Source: Planctomycetota bacterium (GTDB lineage Bacteria; Planctomycetota; Phycisphaerae; Sedimentisphaerales; Anaerobacaceae). Taken from it: a stretch of 64,000 nt of DNA. Of this stretch, positions 1-8,705 are shown piece by piece. Position 1 is the first letter of the stretch. Every line of letters starts with the position of its first letter. Under the pieces are notes generated by a model. The model made no database searches and was not told the DNA's origin. It saw only the letters and a program-made list of their open reading frames with translations. The translations under genes and the position numbers were made by a program. The stretch is from positions 1-64,000 of the forward strand of contig VRUL01000006.1 of assembly GCA_019456145.1 (NCBI GenBank). Reading direction: 5' to 3'.

Positions 1-64
1 CGTTTTCTTAAATCTATTGAATATGCTTTCATAAAAAACATATCGGCAATGTGAACACAAAAAC

Positions 65-346
65 TTAAAATGCTCTAATTCCGGAAGGTACATGTATCAA
101 AGATGACAAACCAAGAGATTTACCATCAGGCTGAAGTTTTCCACGAAGCACACCGGTGTCGAATACATATTCGCCTTTGTCATTTGAAGTGAAAGCGAGT
201 TTGGCCGAACGATTTTCAATACTTGTTCCACTGTTTGCATAGGTGTTATCAATGGTAACTAAGGCAAAAAATAAAACCGTCGCACAAATCGGTATGGTGA
301 AACTAAAGGCATTCTTTCTCCAGGCCTGTCCACTCCTCTTCAACAT
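65..346 (-). CDS. short exported protein, probably truncated
   Basis: About 93 residues. The start at 346 is chosen because an AGGAAG ribosome site precedes it and a signal peptide follows (hydrophobic core at residues 15-32, ending near a YANS cleavage site). The mature part ends in a stretch (FDTGVLRG, then GLSSLIHVPSG) that I recall as the N-terminal part of a larger secreted planctomycete family of unknown function. Here a stop follows almost at once, so the gene may be a frameshifted or truncated remnant whose remainder would lie before the window. It follows the sulfatase on the same strand with a 100-bp gap. It is unlikely to be enzymatic at this length. Confidence 0.45.
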   Translation of the reverse strand: MLKRSGQAWRKNAFSFTIPICATVLFFALVTIDNTYANSGTSIENRSAKLAFTSNDKGEYVFDTGVLRGKLQPDGKSLGLSSLIHVPSGIRAF

Positions 347-446
347 ACGATACACTTCCTTTCTCAGCCTTGTCGCAATCCTAACTTTCACTCTCTTGAC
401 CTTGATACAGAGCACAATGCAGTTTATGCTGACACCTGTCCCCACC

Positions 447-1892
447 TCACCGATAATCCTCACCATTGAGACTGCGGACAACAGATTTCTGCCATTCTTT
501 AAGCTCGTTTTTCATTGATTTAAGCTGCTTCTTATTTCGACCAGCCAGGTTGTTTCCTTCTTTCGGGTCTTCAGCCAGATTGTACAATTCAAACTTTACG
601 CCTTTCTTAGCTTCAATCCGATGAAGTTTCCACGGCCAATCAAGCCAGGCTGAATGACCGGGAAAGATATCTTCGGGATACTTTTTTGTGATTTCACCGG
701 CGTCCATGCGCAGGCGGGACTTATTGCCTACTTCGTTCCCTTTTTTCTGTGCCTCCAGTAGCTCGGACATGAACTCCTTGCTTGGAGTGCGGATGCCCTT
801 GATAGGATAATCCCAGAAGCCCATCGGTTTCGGTCGTGATTTCATCTTGCCATCTACAAGGGGAACCAGACTGATTCCGTCAAGTGGCGGCTGCTTCTTA
901 ATCCTTACTCCTACGATTTCCAGAAGGGTGGGGTAGATGTCCGACGTATTGCACGGAACCTCTGTTTTACTGGGATTGGCAATACGGGCCGGCCACTCAA
1001 GAATCGCGGGCACGCGCAAACCGCCTTCGTAGACTTTGCCTTTATTACCGCGACCGCCGGTGGCCCCGACTCCGGGCAGACCGCCGTTGTCGCTGCAATA
1101 CCACAAGATTGTGTTCTCGTGGATACCGAGTTTCCGCAGCTCTCCCCGAAGCTTGCCGAAGGCGCGGTCCATACCGGTTATTTCGCCGTAGAAGTGCTGC
1201 AATTTCTTGCTGTGATCTTTATAGAGTGCACGATCTCGCTCGATAGCTTCGTGCGGCCCGTGTGGAGATCCAAACCAGACTACGGCAAGGAATGGTTGAG
1301 GCGATTTGGCATGTTTACGAATGAATTCGATTGCGGCATCGGCGGTGACCATAGAGCTTTCGCCCTGTGTCTGGACAGCAACGCCTTCGCGACTGAGAAT
1401 AGGGTCATTATCGAAAAAATTCGGCGCAGATAACCATTCATCGAATCCGCTGGCGCCAGGATTGACAGGGCTACCCTTTCGAACAGAGCCAAGATGCCAT
1501 TTCCCAAAATGTCCTGTGACATATCCTGCTTTCTTGAGGGCTTCGGGGATTGTAACTTCCTGTGGACGAAGCGTATGGCCCCACTTAAAGCATCCAAATC
1601 GATTCGGATGACGGCCGGTCATGACGCTTCCGCGAGTAGGCGAGCAGACCGGTGCCGCGGCGTAGAAGCGGTCGAAACGCAACGCCGCTCCGGCCATAGC
1701 GTCGAAATTCGGAGTCTTCAGAACAGGATGACCGTTGTAGGCCATATCGCCCCAGCCCTGGTCATCAGCCATGCAAAGTATGATATTCGGTTTTTTTGAA
1801 GACTGTTTGCCTAAAGCCGACAAACCACTCATTGTGGCAAGATACACTCCTGCACCTGCTATTTTTAAAAATCCGCGACGGTCTATTTGCAT
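447..1892 (-). CDS. sulfatase (formylglycine type), Tat-exported
   Basis: 481-residue type I sulfatase that should hydrolyse sulfate esters on a glycan or small molecule in the periplasm. The start at 1892 has an AGGAGAG ribosome site and opens directly with the twin-arginine motif DRRGFLK. A longer reading from 1940 would bury this signal. The catalytic motif CSPTR is at residues 83-87, where Cys becomes formylglycine. Metal ligands are suggested by MADDQGWGD (41-49), and HFGKWHLG is the usual second motif. Length is normal for the family. Activation needs a formylglycine-generating enzyme or anaerobic sulfatase maturase. The SUMF1-like domain encoded at 24962 lacks the needed cysteines, so the activator must be elsewhere. 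The substrate cannot be read from sequence. Confidence 0.93.
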   Translation of the reverse strand: MQIDRRGFLKIAGAGVYLATMSGLSALGKQSSKKPNIILCMADDQGWGDMAYNGHPVLKTPNFDAMAGAALRFDRFYAAAPVCSPTRGSVMTGRHPNRFGCFKWGHTLRPQEVTIPEALKKAGYVTGHFGKWHLGSVRKGSPVNPGASGFDEWLSAPNFFDNDPILSREGVAVQTQGESSMVTADAAIEFIRKHAKSPQPFLAVVWFGSPHGPHEAIERDRALYKDHSKKLQHFYGEITGMDRAFGKLRGELRKLGIHENTILWYCSDNGGLPGVGATGGRGNKGKVYEGGLRVPAILEWPARIANPSKTEVPCNTSDIYPTLLEIVGVRIKKQPPLDGISLVPLVDGKMKSRPKPMGFWDYPIKGIRTPSKEFMSELLEAQKKGNEVGNKSRLRMDAGEITKKYPEDIFPGHSAWLDWPWKLHRIEAKKGVKFELYNLAEDPKEGNNLAGRNKKQLKSMKNELKEWQKSVVRSLNGEDYR

Positions 1893-2008
1893 TTCATCTC
1901 TCCTTTTCTTCACCAACCTATTAATCATACAGTCCTGCACAAACCTTTATGATATCAATCTGACATCTGTTTTACTATCTGAAATAGTACTTCCAATAAT
2001 AATATCAT

Positions 2009-3925
2009 TTATCCCAATTCCTTCACTGCTCTCCATGCCTGATCTATTGCAACATGTATATAAGAACTAAGGCCCGAGTCGATATTAGCAATGGTAATTC
2101 GGCCAAATGGTTTTCGTCCTTTCATTACCATTTCGGGCAAGTTTGAGTCAAAAAGTGCTGTGCCTCTGTAACCGTAACCATGCGACCAACGATTAACGGT
2201 AATACTCTCAACATCTCTGTCGAATTCAAATGATCCCTTCGGCAGCATACCAGTTAAATGCTCTCTAATTTCCTTTTCGTAATCTTCAAATTTCAGGCTT
2301 AACATCCTGTATCTTGCTTCGCGAAATTGTTCAATCGGCGGTGCACCAACGGTTTGGCCAAACGGACAACCTACCATCAGAATGGCACAAGGATCGTCGG
2401 GGGTCTTGGTATAATTATAACCACCCATACTAACCGGAAAGTCCATCAGCACAGCTTGGTGCATATTTCCGGGCGATATGGCCACCCCAATTTCCATCTC
2501 TTTCATTGCCCTCCAGTTCTTCAACCCTACTGTGCTGTAGAACAATGGCAATCTCATATTCCGTCTCAATGCCGCTGCTTGTTCTTCTGGAAGATCTGGA
2601 ACTATATGAGGAATCATCACGTTGTAACAGGCCATCACTACGCCTTTGCCCTTTACTTGATACGACTTTTTGCCATTGATATAGCTTACGAAAACATCAC
2701 TCGAACTATTGGGATCGCCACTATGCTTTACATTAACAACCGTACTGTTTAACCTAATTCGAACAATATTGCTGGATTTGTCTAACTCGGAATAGTTGAA
2801 TTTAGACAGTACAATATCTTCATAGCTATCTCCCGGTCCTACATTAGGAATCATCTTTCTCACCAACAAACGTGCAAGGGAGGCATTGCCATCGGGAAAA
2901 TGATGAATGTAAGGGTCTTCGTCGACCATAATATTCCCATGTTCCTTTATGTATTTTTCGTATTTCTTTTTGCCCATGACATCTTTCAGTGTTGCAGGAT
3001 CGAATCCCAGCCCACCAGTGGTCAAGGCATCTCCTATGGTAGCGACGTCTGCTCCTTCCCCTAAATTGTCGATACAAGAATTCCTGGCCATTTCCAATAC
3101 CCCAGGATCATCGACACCCAAAGTGTTTTTAAGATAATCGAAGTAGGAATGAGTAGAGATGTATTCTTCCAATTTCTCTTTGGGCACCTTCAGTACATGC
3201 ACACCGCCCTTTAACACCCTAAGCAGTTGTTCTTTGCCTTTCTCGCTCAAAGGCGTTTGTTTTACTGCCTCTTCGTATGATAGCTTTGGGCGCAGGAGTC
3301 CTTCCACAAACCTTTGATAATAACAAAAGGGATGCTTGACCACTTTGTCCTCGCCAAATTTTCGTTTGTTGAAATAAGTAACTCCCCTTAAATTGTGCCT
3401 TTTATAGAAGTCACCGTCAAAGGCCTTTTTTAATCGATCCAGGTCTATGCCTAAATCTTTCAACAGTTTTAATGTGGTTTTACTCCGTGCGTGTGGACTT
3501 ACTATGGTCTGTGATCCGCCAAATATCAATCTTGTGTTATCGCCAATGGTATGTTCATTCCTGGCGCACTGCCCACCAAAATCAGCATGATTATCCAGTA
3601 TTAACACCTTCTTATCCTTACCGTGCTCTTGCTGATAGAAAAATGCAGCCGACAGTCCGCTGATTCCTCCTCCTACAACAATCAGGTCGTACTCTTCTTT
3701 CAATTTGGTGGTTGATCCCCAATACGATTTCTTAGCCAATGCTCTGCTATGTGCGGTGGTATATGATCCTGGGCGGTTTCCCCTAAGTCCGGTAAGCGCT
3801 GGTGGATAATACAATGGATCGAGTGTGCCCAAAACAGCTTGACTGGTAGCTCCAAATCCAAGCATGGAAGCTCCAACTGCCATTAAAGTTCCATTGATAA
3901 AATCTCTTCTTGTTATTTTGCTCAT
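2009..3925 (-). CDS. FAD-dependent oxidoreductase, spermidine dehydrogenase-like
   Basis: 638 residues. A Tat signal (TRRDF at residues 5-9, then a hydrophobic stretch) is followed by a dinucleotide-binding Rossmann motif, GGGISG at 85-90, and an ILDNHADFGG segment at about 109-118 that binds the FAD ribose. The C-terminal part carries NRWSHGYGY, typical of FAD amine-oxidase-type folds. Overall order and length resemble the Pseudomonas spermidine dehydrogenase SpdH, which oxidises polyamines. That substrate assignment is by resemblance only, and the protein could act on another amine or alcohol. It lies upstream of the sulfatase with a 116-bp gap. A 110-bp repeat with promoter-like boxes lies 145 bp upstream of its start. 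Confidence 0.8.
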   Translation of the reverse strand: MSKITRRDFINGTLMAVGASMLGFGATSQAVLGTLDPLYYPPALTGLRGNRPGSYTTAHSRALAKKSYWGSTTKLKEEYDLIVVGGGISGLSAAFFYQQEHGKDKKVLILDNHADFGGQCARNEHTIGDNTRLIFGGSQTIVSPHARSKTTLKLLKDLGIDLDRLKKAFDGDFYKRHNLRGVTYFNKRKFGEDKVVKHPFCYYQRFVEGLLRPKLSYEEAVKQTPLSEKGKEQLLRVLKGGVHVLKVPKEKLEEYISTHSYFDYLKNTLGVDDPGVLEMARNSCIDNLGEGADVATIGDALTTGGLGFDPATLKDVMGKKKYEKYIKEHGNIMVDEDPYIHHFPDGNASLARLLVRKMIPNVGPGDSYEDIVLSKFNYSELDKSSNIVRIRLNSTVVNVKHSGDPNSSSDVFVSYINGKKSYQVKGKGVVMACYNVMIPHIVPDLPEEQAAALRRNMRLPLFYSTVGLKNWRAMKEMEIGVAISPGNMHQAVLMDFPVSMGGYNYTKTPDDPCAILMVGCPFGQTVGAPPIEQFREARYRMLSLKFEDYEKEIREHLTGMLPKGSFEFDRDVESITVNRWSHGYGYRGTALFDSNLPEMVMKGRKPFGRITIANIDSGLSSYIHVAIDQAWRAVKELG

Positions 3926-4070
3926 CGTTTTTGCTCTTTGGTTTTTGTTAATTGGGAAACATAATTATACTGACATTTCTCATTTAACTTCATAATCGGT
4001 GCTCCTGCACGCAATACTGTCAACAATGCCACAATAGGGGGCTCGATTTCAACGAGTCTGGCCATCAACA

Positions 4071-4180
4071 TGGGATCTCCCGTAACAGATGGTCGGAACT
4101 ATCTTAAATGGTCTCTATAAGCTCTATACTATCAAAATCCTATCGATTTGTCACGAACTACCTGGGAAATCCGGGGTAAG
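4071..4180. repeat. 110-bp direct repeat, copy 1
   Basis: Ungapped match to 8400-8509 with 98 of 110 positions identical by my alignment; the middle block (about 4121-4170) is almost invariant. Both copies have the same orientation, and each lies upstream of a minus-strand Tat-signal gene (flavoprotein start 3925; Gfo/Idh start 8286). On the minus strand both copies hold GTGACA, 17 bp, TAGTAT, a plausible sigma-70 promoter. Together the copies bracket the HEAT/DUF1080 and Gfo/Idh genes. Confidence 0.8.
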
Positions 4181-4210
4181 TTTGAAAACCGGTTATAACT
4201 TAACAACAAC

Positions 4211-4243
4211 GGCCCTGGCCTGACAATTGGCGGGGGCCTTTTT
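4211..4243 (+). terminator. GC-rich hairpin followed by T run
   Basis: Arms 4211-4220 and 4229-4238 pair at 8 of 10 positions around an 8-nt loop, and five T residues follow on the plus strand. No plus-strand gene reads into it. It lies about 90 bp past the minus-strand HEAT/DUF1080 gene and may act bidirectionally, since the opposite side is also moderately U-rich when transcribed from that strand. Confidence 0.45.
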
Positions 4244-4328
4244 CGTATCCAAGCGTTGTTACGTTAATAGGGGCTCTATCTACCGCGGCAAATCGCCGAA
4301 TCCGGAAAAGCTGCGCGAAGCGCCGCTT

Positions 4329-6962
4329 TCACTTCAGCACACGAATTATGATATTTCTATATCGCGTCTGCGCCGCCGGACCGCCATGAATTTGCAGACC
4401 AATGACACCGGTTTGCTCGATCGACTCATCCAACTCTGTATAGTCGACGGTCTGATACCCGTTAATCCACAGGCGAATCCGCCTGCCGTGACATAGAATC
4501 CTATAGTCGTTCCAGCCTTCCAGCTTCAGCACCTTGTCCAGTTCAGGGCGATTGGCCGCGGCAAGAACCTTGTGACGCCGCTCGCAGTAAAGGCTCCCCC
4601 AGTAATGCTGTCCCATGTCCGCCTGATAGCCGACCATCTCATTGCTGCCTGCCACGCGACGGGACCGAATTTGAATCCCCGCATTTGCAGTCTCCGGCGA
4701 CCCCAGGAGCTTGACTTTCAACCGAAGTTCAAAATTCGCATAATCCTTCACACTGCAAAGATACTCGTTTCGCACGACAGGCCCTTGGAGCGTACCAGCG
4801 ACAACGGCCCCGTCTTCAATCCGAAAGACCTCCAAATTGCCCTCCCATCCGTTGAAAGTCTCACCGTCGAACAGCGAAACCGGTTCAACACCTTTAAATG
4901 GATTTGCATCGACGATTGTCCGGGCCCGCGGATGTAAGCCGGCGAGCGATGAGTCGTTTAGAACCTGCTGAGCGGCTGCTGATGCTGTATGAGGATCGAT
5001 TCCCAGAACCTTCTGCGCCAGAGCGACCACGGCCAGAGATGCCTCGGCTTTTACGGCTTGGTGCTGCATGGCATCGAGGGCGATTTTCAGGGCCTCTGGG
5101 TGGGCGACTTCGGCGAGTCCGGAGAGGATGAGCTTCTCCTCTGCGGCTGTGGCGGCCTGTTGCATGGCCTGGCGATAGATCTTTACGGCTCTTTCGGCGG
5201 GCATGTCGGTTGTTCTGCACAGGCGGATGCAGCCTTGCAGCGCGACGATGCGATGGGCCGGCGTGTTGGTGGTCTCGAAGATATCCAGCAGCGCCTCGAC
5301 TGCGGTCGGCTCGGGATATCTGGCCATCGCTCGCACTGCACAATCGCGGATTTGGGCGTTGACATCTTTAGATGCGGCCTGCAGGCATTTGAGCGACTCT
5401 TCGCCCGGTGTGGCCGGTAGGATTCGCATCAGAGAGCACTTCTCGGCGGCCGAATCGACTTTCTTGAGGCGTCTCAGAATCAATTGGCCGGTGTTTTCTT
5501 CATACTGCCCGTAGCGTGTGACAGCGATGATTGCAGCGGCGGCTTCGCTGCGGATGCCGGCGTCGGAACTCTCGAGCATCAGATCAATTATATTGCCCAT
5601 GCCCTGGCAAGCGCCCAGCGCGCCGATAGCTCGAAGTGCCGCCTTTGCGACAGCCGGGTTTTTATCACCCATAAGGCCATGTAACGTTCCTGAAGCAGAG
5701 CGATAGCGGCGATCGCTGATTACGCGAATTAAGAGAATCCTGGCGGGCGCCTCGGCGCCTTTCAACGCCTCAAGGATTGCACTATCGACACCGTCTGCGG
5801 AAATTCGCCGCAGGCAGGCAAGAATCGTATCGACTTGGCGCTCGGTTGGGTTCTGGTTCAGGGCGTTGCAGAGCAGGGCGGCAGAGGAGGCATCACCAAC
5901 ATGCGCCAGGGCGTCGTAGGCGGCGATTCTAACATCAATATCCGTGGCGCGCGTCGCCTCGGTAATAGCATTTTTAACCAGCGGATCATCCCTGCGCCCG
6001 AGGGCTTCTACGAGCAGAACTTGTGTATTGCTTTGTGCGGTCTTCAATGCCGAGATGAGCTTGCCGGTTACCTCCGGATCTTTGAGCAGGGAGCTATTGG
6101 CAATAGCGGCGGCACGAAGTCCCGGATCATCCTGCTCGATAGCAGCGGTCATCAACCTGGCGGCTTCGCTGCGGCCCGTATTAAGTGCCGAGACTAACGC
6201 CGACCTGCGAACGGGCAAGGATTCGGATTCATTGAAAAGCCTCTGGTATATCGCCAACGCATCGCCGATGCGATTATTTGAAGCGTAGTGTTCGGCGCAT
6301 CGCAGCCACGATCGCGTGAGCGCGACGTGCATCTTCCCGGAGGCGGTCGCCCGAGCTTTCCTGATTGCATCGGCGCCTTTATCCGTACCGATTGTGCCAA
6401 GAGAAATGGCGGCGGCTTGGGCGATATCCTCGCTATCGGACTTAAGCAGCGCGATGAGTTGATCGACAGAGGCGGTGTCTTTTCTATCGCCAAGAATGTT
6501 GATGATGCTAATCTTTGTCGGGTCGCCGGCGCGACTGAGGGCCTCTCTCAAAGCCCGTGATGCAGCGTCGAAGGGATGCGTACGAAGGGCATAACATGCC
6601 ATCTCGGCGGTGTCTTTTTCTAATAGCATCTTCTCCAACGTTGGAACAGATTTATCGGTAGCTATAATCCAAAGCTGATGACAGACGAATTGCCTGGCTC
6701 GAATGGTGGCGCCTGATTCGAGCAGGGCGATCATTTGCTGCTCGGCCACAGCACGAAGCTGCGGTTTATCGCCCACGAATCGAACGATATTCTCTATTGT
6801 GTCGGTCACCGTCGGGTCTGCGGGGTAGTCATAAGTGCGGAACTGCTTGAGCGTATCGGCAATCTGCTCGGCGGTGAAAGACTGCGCCGAAGCCGACGAC
6901 GCTAAAAAAACGCATAGCATAGCAACTACGATCATGTTTTTAATCCGGTTTGCATATATCAT
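4329..6962 (-). CDS. HEAT-repeat protein with C-terminal 3-keto-disaccharide hydrolase (DUF1080) domain
   Basis: 877 residues. The start has GAGG eight bases upstream and is followed by a signal peptide ending near SASAQ. Residues about 30-640 are Ala/Leu-rich helical repeats of HEAT type with recurring Asp/Arg at turns. Residues about 685-877 match the DUF1080/PF06439 jelly-roll fold (SLFDGETFNGWEG at the start, then GIQIRSRR, GWNDYRI and QTGVIGLQIHGG). That fold occurs in planctomycete sugar-utilisation loci and includes 3-keto-disaccharide hydrolases. It starts 43 bp after the Gfo/Idh gene and probably shares its transcript. That pairing fits a 3-keto sugar pathway in which an oxidoreductase makes the keto sugar and this protein cleaves it. 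Catalysis by this particular domain is unproven. Confidence 0.85.
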   Translation of the reverse strand: MIYANRIKNMIVVAMLCVFLASSASAQSFTAEQIADTLKQFRTYDYPADPTVTDTIENIVRFVGDKPQLRAVAEQQMIALLESGATIRARQFVCHQLWIIATDKSVPTLEKMLLEKDTAEMACYALRTHPFDAASRALREALSRAGDPTKISIINILGDRKDTASVDQLIALLKSDSEDIAQAAAISLGTIGTDKGADAIRKARATASGKMHVALTRSWLRCAEHYASNNRIGDALAIYQRLFNESESLPVRRSALVSALNTGRSEAARLMTAAIEQDDPGLRAAAIANSSLLKDPEVTGKLISALKTAQSNTQVLLVEALGRRDDPLVKNAITEATRATDIDVRIAAYDALAHVGDASSAALLCNALNQNPTERQVDTILACLRRISADGVDSAILEALKGAEAPARILLIRVISDRRYRSASGTLHGLMGDKNPAVAKAALRAIGALGACQGMGNIIDLMLESSDAGIRSEAAAAIIAVTRYGQYEENTGQLILRRLKKVDSAAEKCSLMRILPATPGEESLKCLQAASKDVNAQIRDCAVRAMARYPEPTAVEALLDIFETTNTPAHRIVALQGCIRLCRTTDMPAERAVKIYRQAMQQAATAAEEKLILSGLAEVAHPEALKIALDAMQHQAVKAEASLAVVALAQKVLGIDPHTASAAAQQVLNDSSLAGLHPRARTIVDANPFKGVEPVSLFDGETFNGWEGNLEVFRIEDGAVVAGTLQGPVVRNEYLCSVKDYANFELRLKVKLLGSPETANAGIQIRSRRVAGSNEMVGYQADMGQHYWGSLYCERRHKVLAAANRPELDKVLKLEGWNDYRILCHGRRIRLWINGYQTVDYTELDESIEQTGVIGLQIHGGPAAQTRYRNIIIRVLK

Positions 6963-7005
6963 GTTTCATCCTCATAGAAGGCCTGCCGTTATCGCATTCT
7001 TGCGC

Positions 7006-8286
7006 CTACAATCGCCACGGCGGACGCATCGCGCGCGATATCATCCGGTTGGCGTCGGCATCGTCGAAGCGTTCGGTCTTCGGGTCCCAGTTCAACTCTC
7101 TGCCGAGTCGCAGACATATATTTGCGATGTGGCCTATTGTCGTAGCACGATGCGACTTCTCCGGCGAGCAGACGGTTTCCTGTCGCGTTCGGATACATCG
7201 CAGAAAGTCCTCGATATGCCCGCCCGGATTTGCCCAGCTCTTGGCCGAGATTCCCCGCAGCTTCAAAATGCTCCTGGGCTCGGCGGTGACGACATTGGTT
7301 TCGTCATCGACCTGTATCCACCCTTTCTCGCCGATAAACCTTATGAAACGGTTTGCAAACAGGTGGCGGGACAGGACGATGAGCTTTCGACCGTCGGCGT
7401 AGGTGCATGTGACCTCGGCGGATTTGGGGACGTCGTAGAAGTTGCCGGGCACGAATTCGGCCGTCCCCTTATAATGAACCGGGCCGGTGTCGTCGGTATC
7501 CAGTCCCCACTGGGCGATGTCGGTATAATGACAACCCATTGCGATTATCGTGCCTCCGCCCGTATCCCAGAAGTAGTTCCAGCCATTGAATCGTGCGGGC
7601 ACGAACGGATGCCAGGGCGTGGGCCCAAGCCACATATCCCAATCGACGCCGTCCGGCACGGGCGCGGGGCCTTGGGGGCCGGCTACCGGGTTCTCCCAAT
7701 TCTGCGCGATGACGGTGTGGACCTTGCCGATAAGTCCGCTCCGGGCGACTTCGGTCTGGAATCGATACGAATCGACGCTTCTTCTTTGATGGCCGCACTG
7801 ATATACCGTGCCAAAGCGCTTCATAGTCTCGACCAGCGCTCGGCTCTCTTGGATAGTCAGCGACATAGGCTTTTCGGAATAGACGTCCTTACCCGCCCTG
7901 GCCGCCATGATCGACGCCGTCGAATGCCATCGATCCCCCGTTGCGATATAGACGGCGTCGATATCGTCCCTGGCGAGCAGTTTGCGAAAATCCGGATAAG
8001 CGGTGCAATCCTTGTTGCCGTAATGCTGATCCACCTGGGCCTTACCCGCGGCCAGGCGGTCGCCCCTCACATCGGAAACCGCTACGAACTGCACTTGCTT
8101 ATACGGCAGAAAGTGCGGCATTACACGGCTGCACCGCCCGCCATGGCCTATCGTCGCGAGAACAAGCCTTTCACTGGCTGCGACCGACCCGCCCTTGCCC
8201 AAAGCCGCTGCGGAAACAAAAAAAGGAACCGCCGCCGACCCAACCGCACGTTTGATAAACGCCCTGCGAGAAATTCTCTTATCCAT
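7006..8286 (-). CDS. Gfo/Idh/MocA family oxidoreductase, Tat-exported
   Basis: 426 residues, with an AGAGAG ribosome site. The N-terminus has the twin-arginine motif SRRAF at 6-10. The Rossmann domain starts near residue 41 (ATIGHGGR, a degenerate GxGxxG). The conserved EKP motif at 138-140 supplies the usual active-site Lys. The C-terminal half has the family alpha/beta domain with WDMWLGP and GCHYTDIAQW. These enzymes oxidise sugar or inositol hydroxyls with NAD(P), and the Tat-exported planctomycete versions are thought to carry their cofactor across the membrane folded. It is first in a likely two-gene unit with the HEAT/DUF1080 gene. The start lies 113 bp downstream of repeat copy 2. Confidence 0.92.
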   Translation of the reverse strand: MDKRISRRAFIKRAVGSAAVPFFVSAAALGKGGSVAASERLVLATIGHGGRCSRVMPHFLPYKQVQFVAVSDVRGDRLAAGKAQVDQHYGNKDCTAYPDFRKLLARDDIDAVYIATGDRWHSTASIMAARAGKDVYSEKPMSLTIQESRALVETMKRFGTVYQCGHQRRSVDSYRFQTEVARSGLIGKVHTVIAQNWENPVAGPQGPAPVPDGVDWDMWLGPTPWHPFVPARFNGWNYFWDTGGGTIIAMGCHYTDIAQWGLDTDDTGPVHYKGTAEFVPGNFYDVPKSAEVTCTYADGRKLIVLSRHLFANRFIRFIGEKGWIQVDDETNVVTAEPRSILKLRGISAKSWANPGGHIEDFLRCIRTRQETVCSPEKSHRATTIGHIANICLRLGRELNWDPKTERFDDADANRMISRAMRPPWRL

Positions 8287-8399
8287 AATTTCACTCTCTT
8301 TTTTAACCTAACATTTCCCATTTACTCGGCTAAAAAGCAAACTTTTCCCCGAACGATACCAATCATTTTACAAAAATCTGCCTTTTTGCCTTCACCCAT

Positions 8400-8509
8400 T
8401 GGGTTCTCCCGTAACAAATGGTCGAAACTGGTTTGAATGTTCTCCATAAGCTCTATACTATCAAAATCCTATCGATCTGTCACGAACTACTTGGGAAATC
8501 CGGGATAAG
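8400..8509. repeat. 110-bp direct repeat, copy 2
   Basis: Partner of 4071-4180, same orientation, no gaps. The minus-strand GTGACA/17 bp/TAGTAT boxes are preserved, so it may provide the promoter of the Gfo/Idh gene starting at 8286. No terminal inverted repeats or target duplications were recognised. Confidence 0.8.
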
Positions 8510-8603
8510 GATGCGTATTGAGCTTACAACTTATTACCTTTACAAAGGTCTGCTCTTGATTTGTATGGCTTTTATCTTTATCCTGAGATGATGAGGTCAG
8601 GGC

Positions 8604-8635
8604 AATGGAAGGGATTCTAATCCCTCATGCCATTT
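8604..8635 (+). promoter_or_regulatory. two-part hairpin in the leader of the NhaC gene
   Basis: Outer stem AATGG/CCATT encloses an inner stem AGGGATT/AATCCCT (8610-8616 with 8619-8625, loop effectively 4 nt). It ends 70 bp before the antiporter start. It could be a structured 5' leader element. I do not recognise a known riboswitch class. Confidence 0.35.
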
Positions 8636-8705
8636 TCGACCGAATATCTAAAGGAAGTTATGTAAATTTTGGATATCCAGACCCGAAGCTAAGGACAGCA
8701 GTCTA

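Larger units (their letters stand above)
3926..4328. other. intergenic region with repeat copy and hairpin
   Basis: Non-coding stretch between the flavoprotein start and the HEAT/DUF1080 stop. It contains repeat copy 1 (4071-4180) and the hairpin at 4211-4243. I see no credible gene on either strand. Confidence 0.6.
8287..8705. other. divergent intergenic region
   Basis: Separates the minus-strand Gfo/Idh gene from the plus-strand antiporter. It holds repeat copy 2 (8400-8509) and the hairpin at 8604-8635. No open frame here looks coding. Confidence 0.6.

Noticed and set aside
6835..8436. 533-codon plus-strand frame opposite the Gfo/Idh gene
   Set aside because: It is the antisense of a clearly coding gene with complete Tat and EKP motifs; the plus-strand translation has no domain features.
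8510..8705. Known sodium riboswitch before nhaC
   Set aside because: I could not match a consensus of a known class; only an unassigned hairpin is reported.
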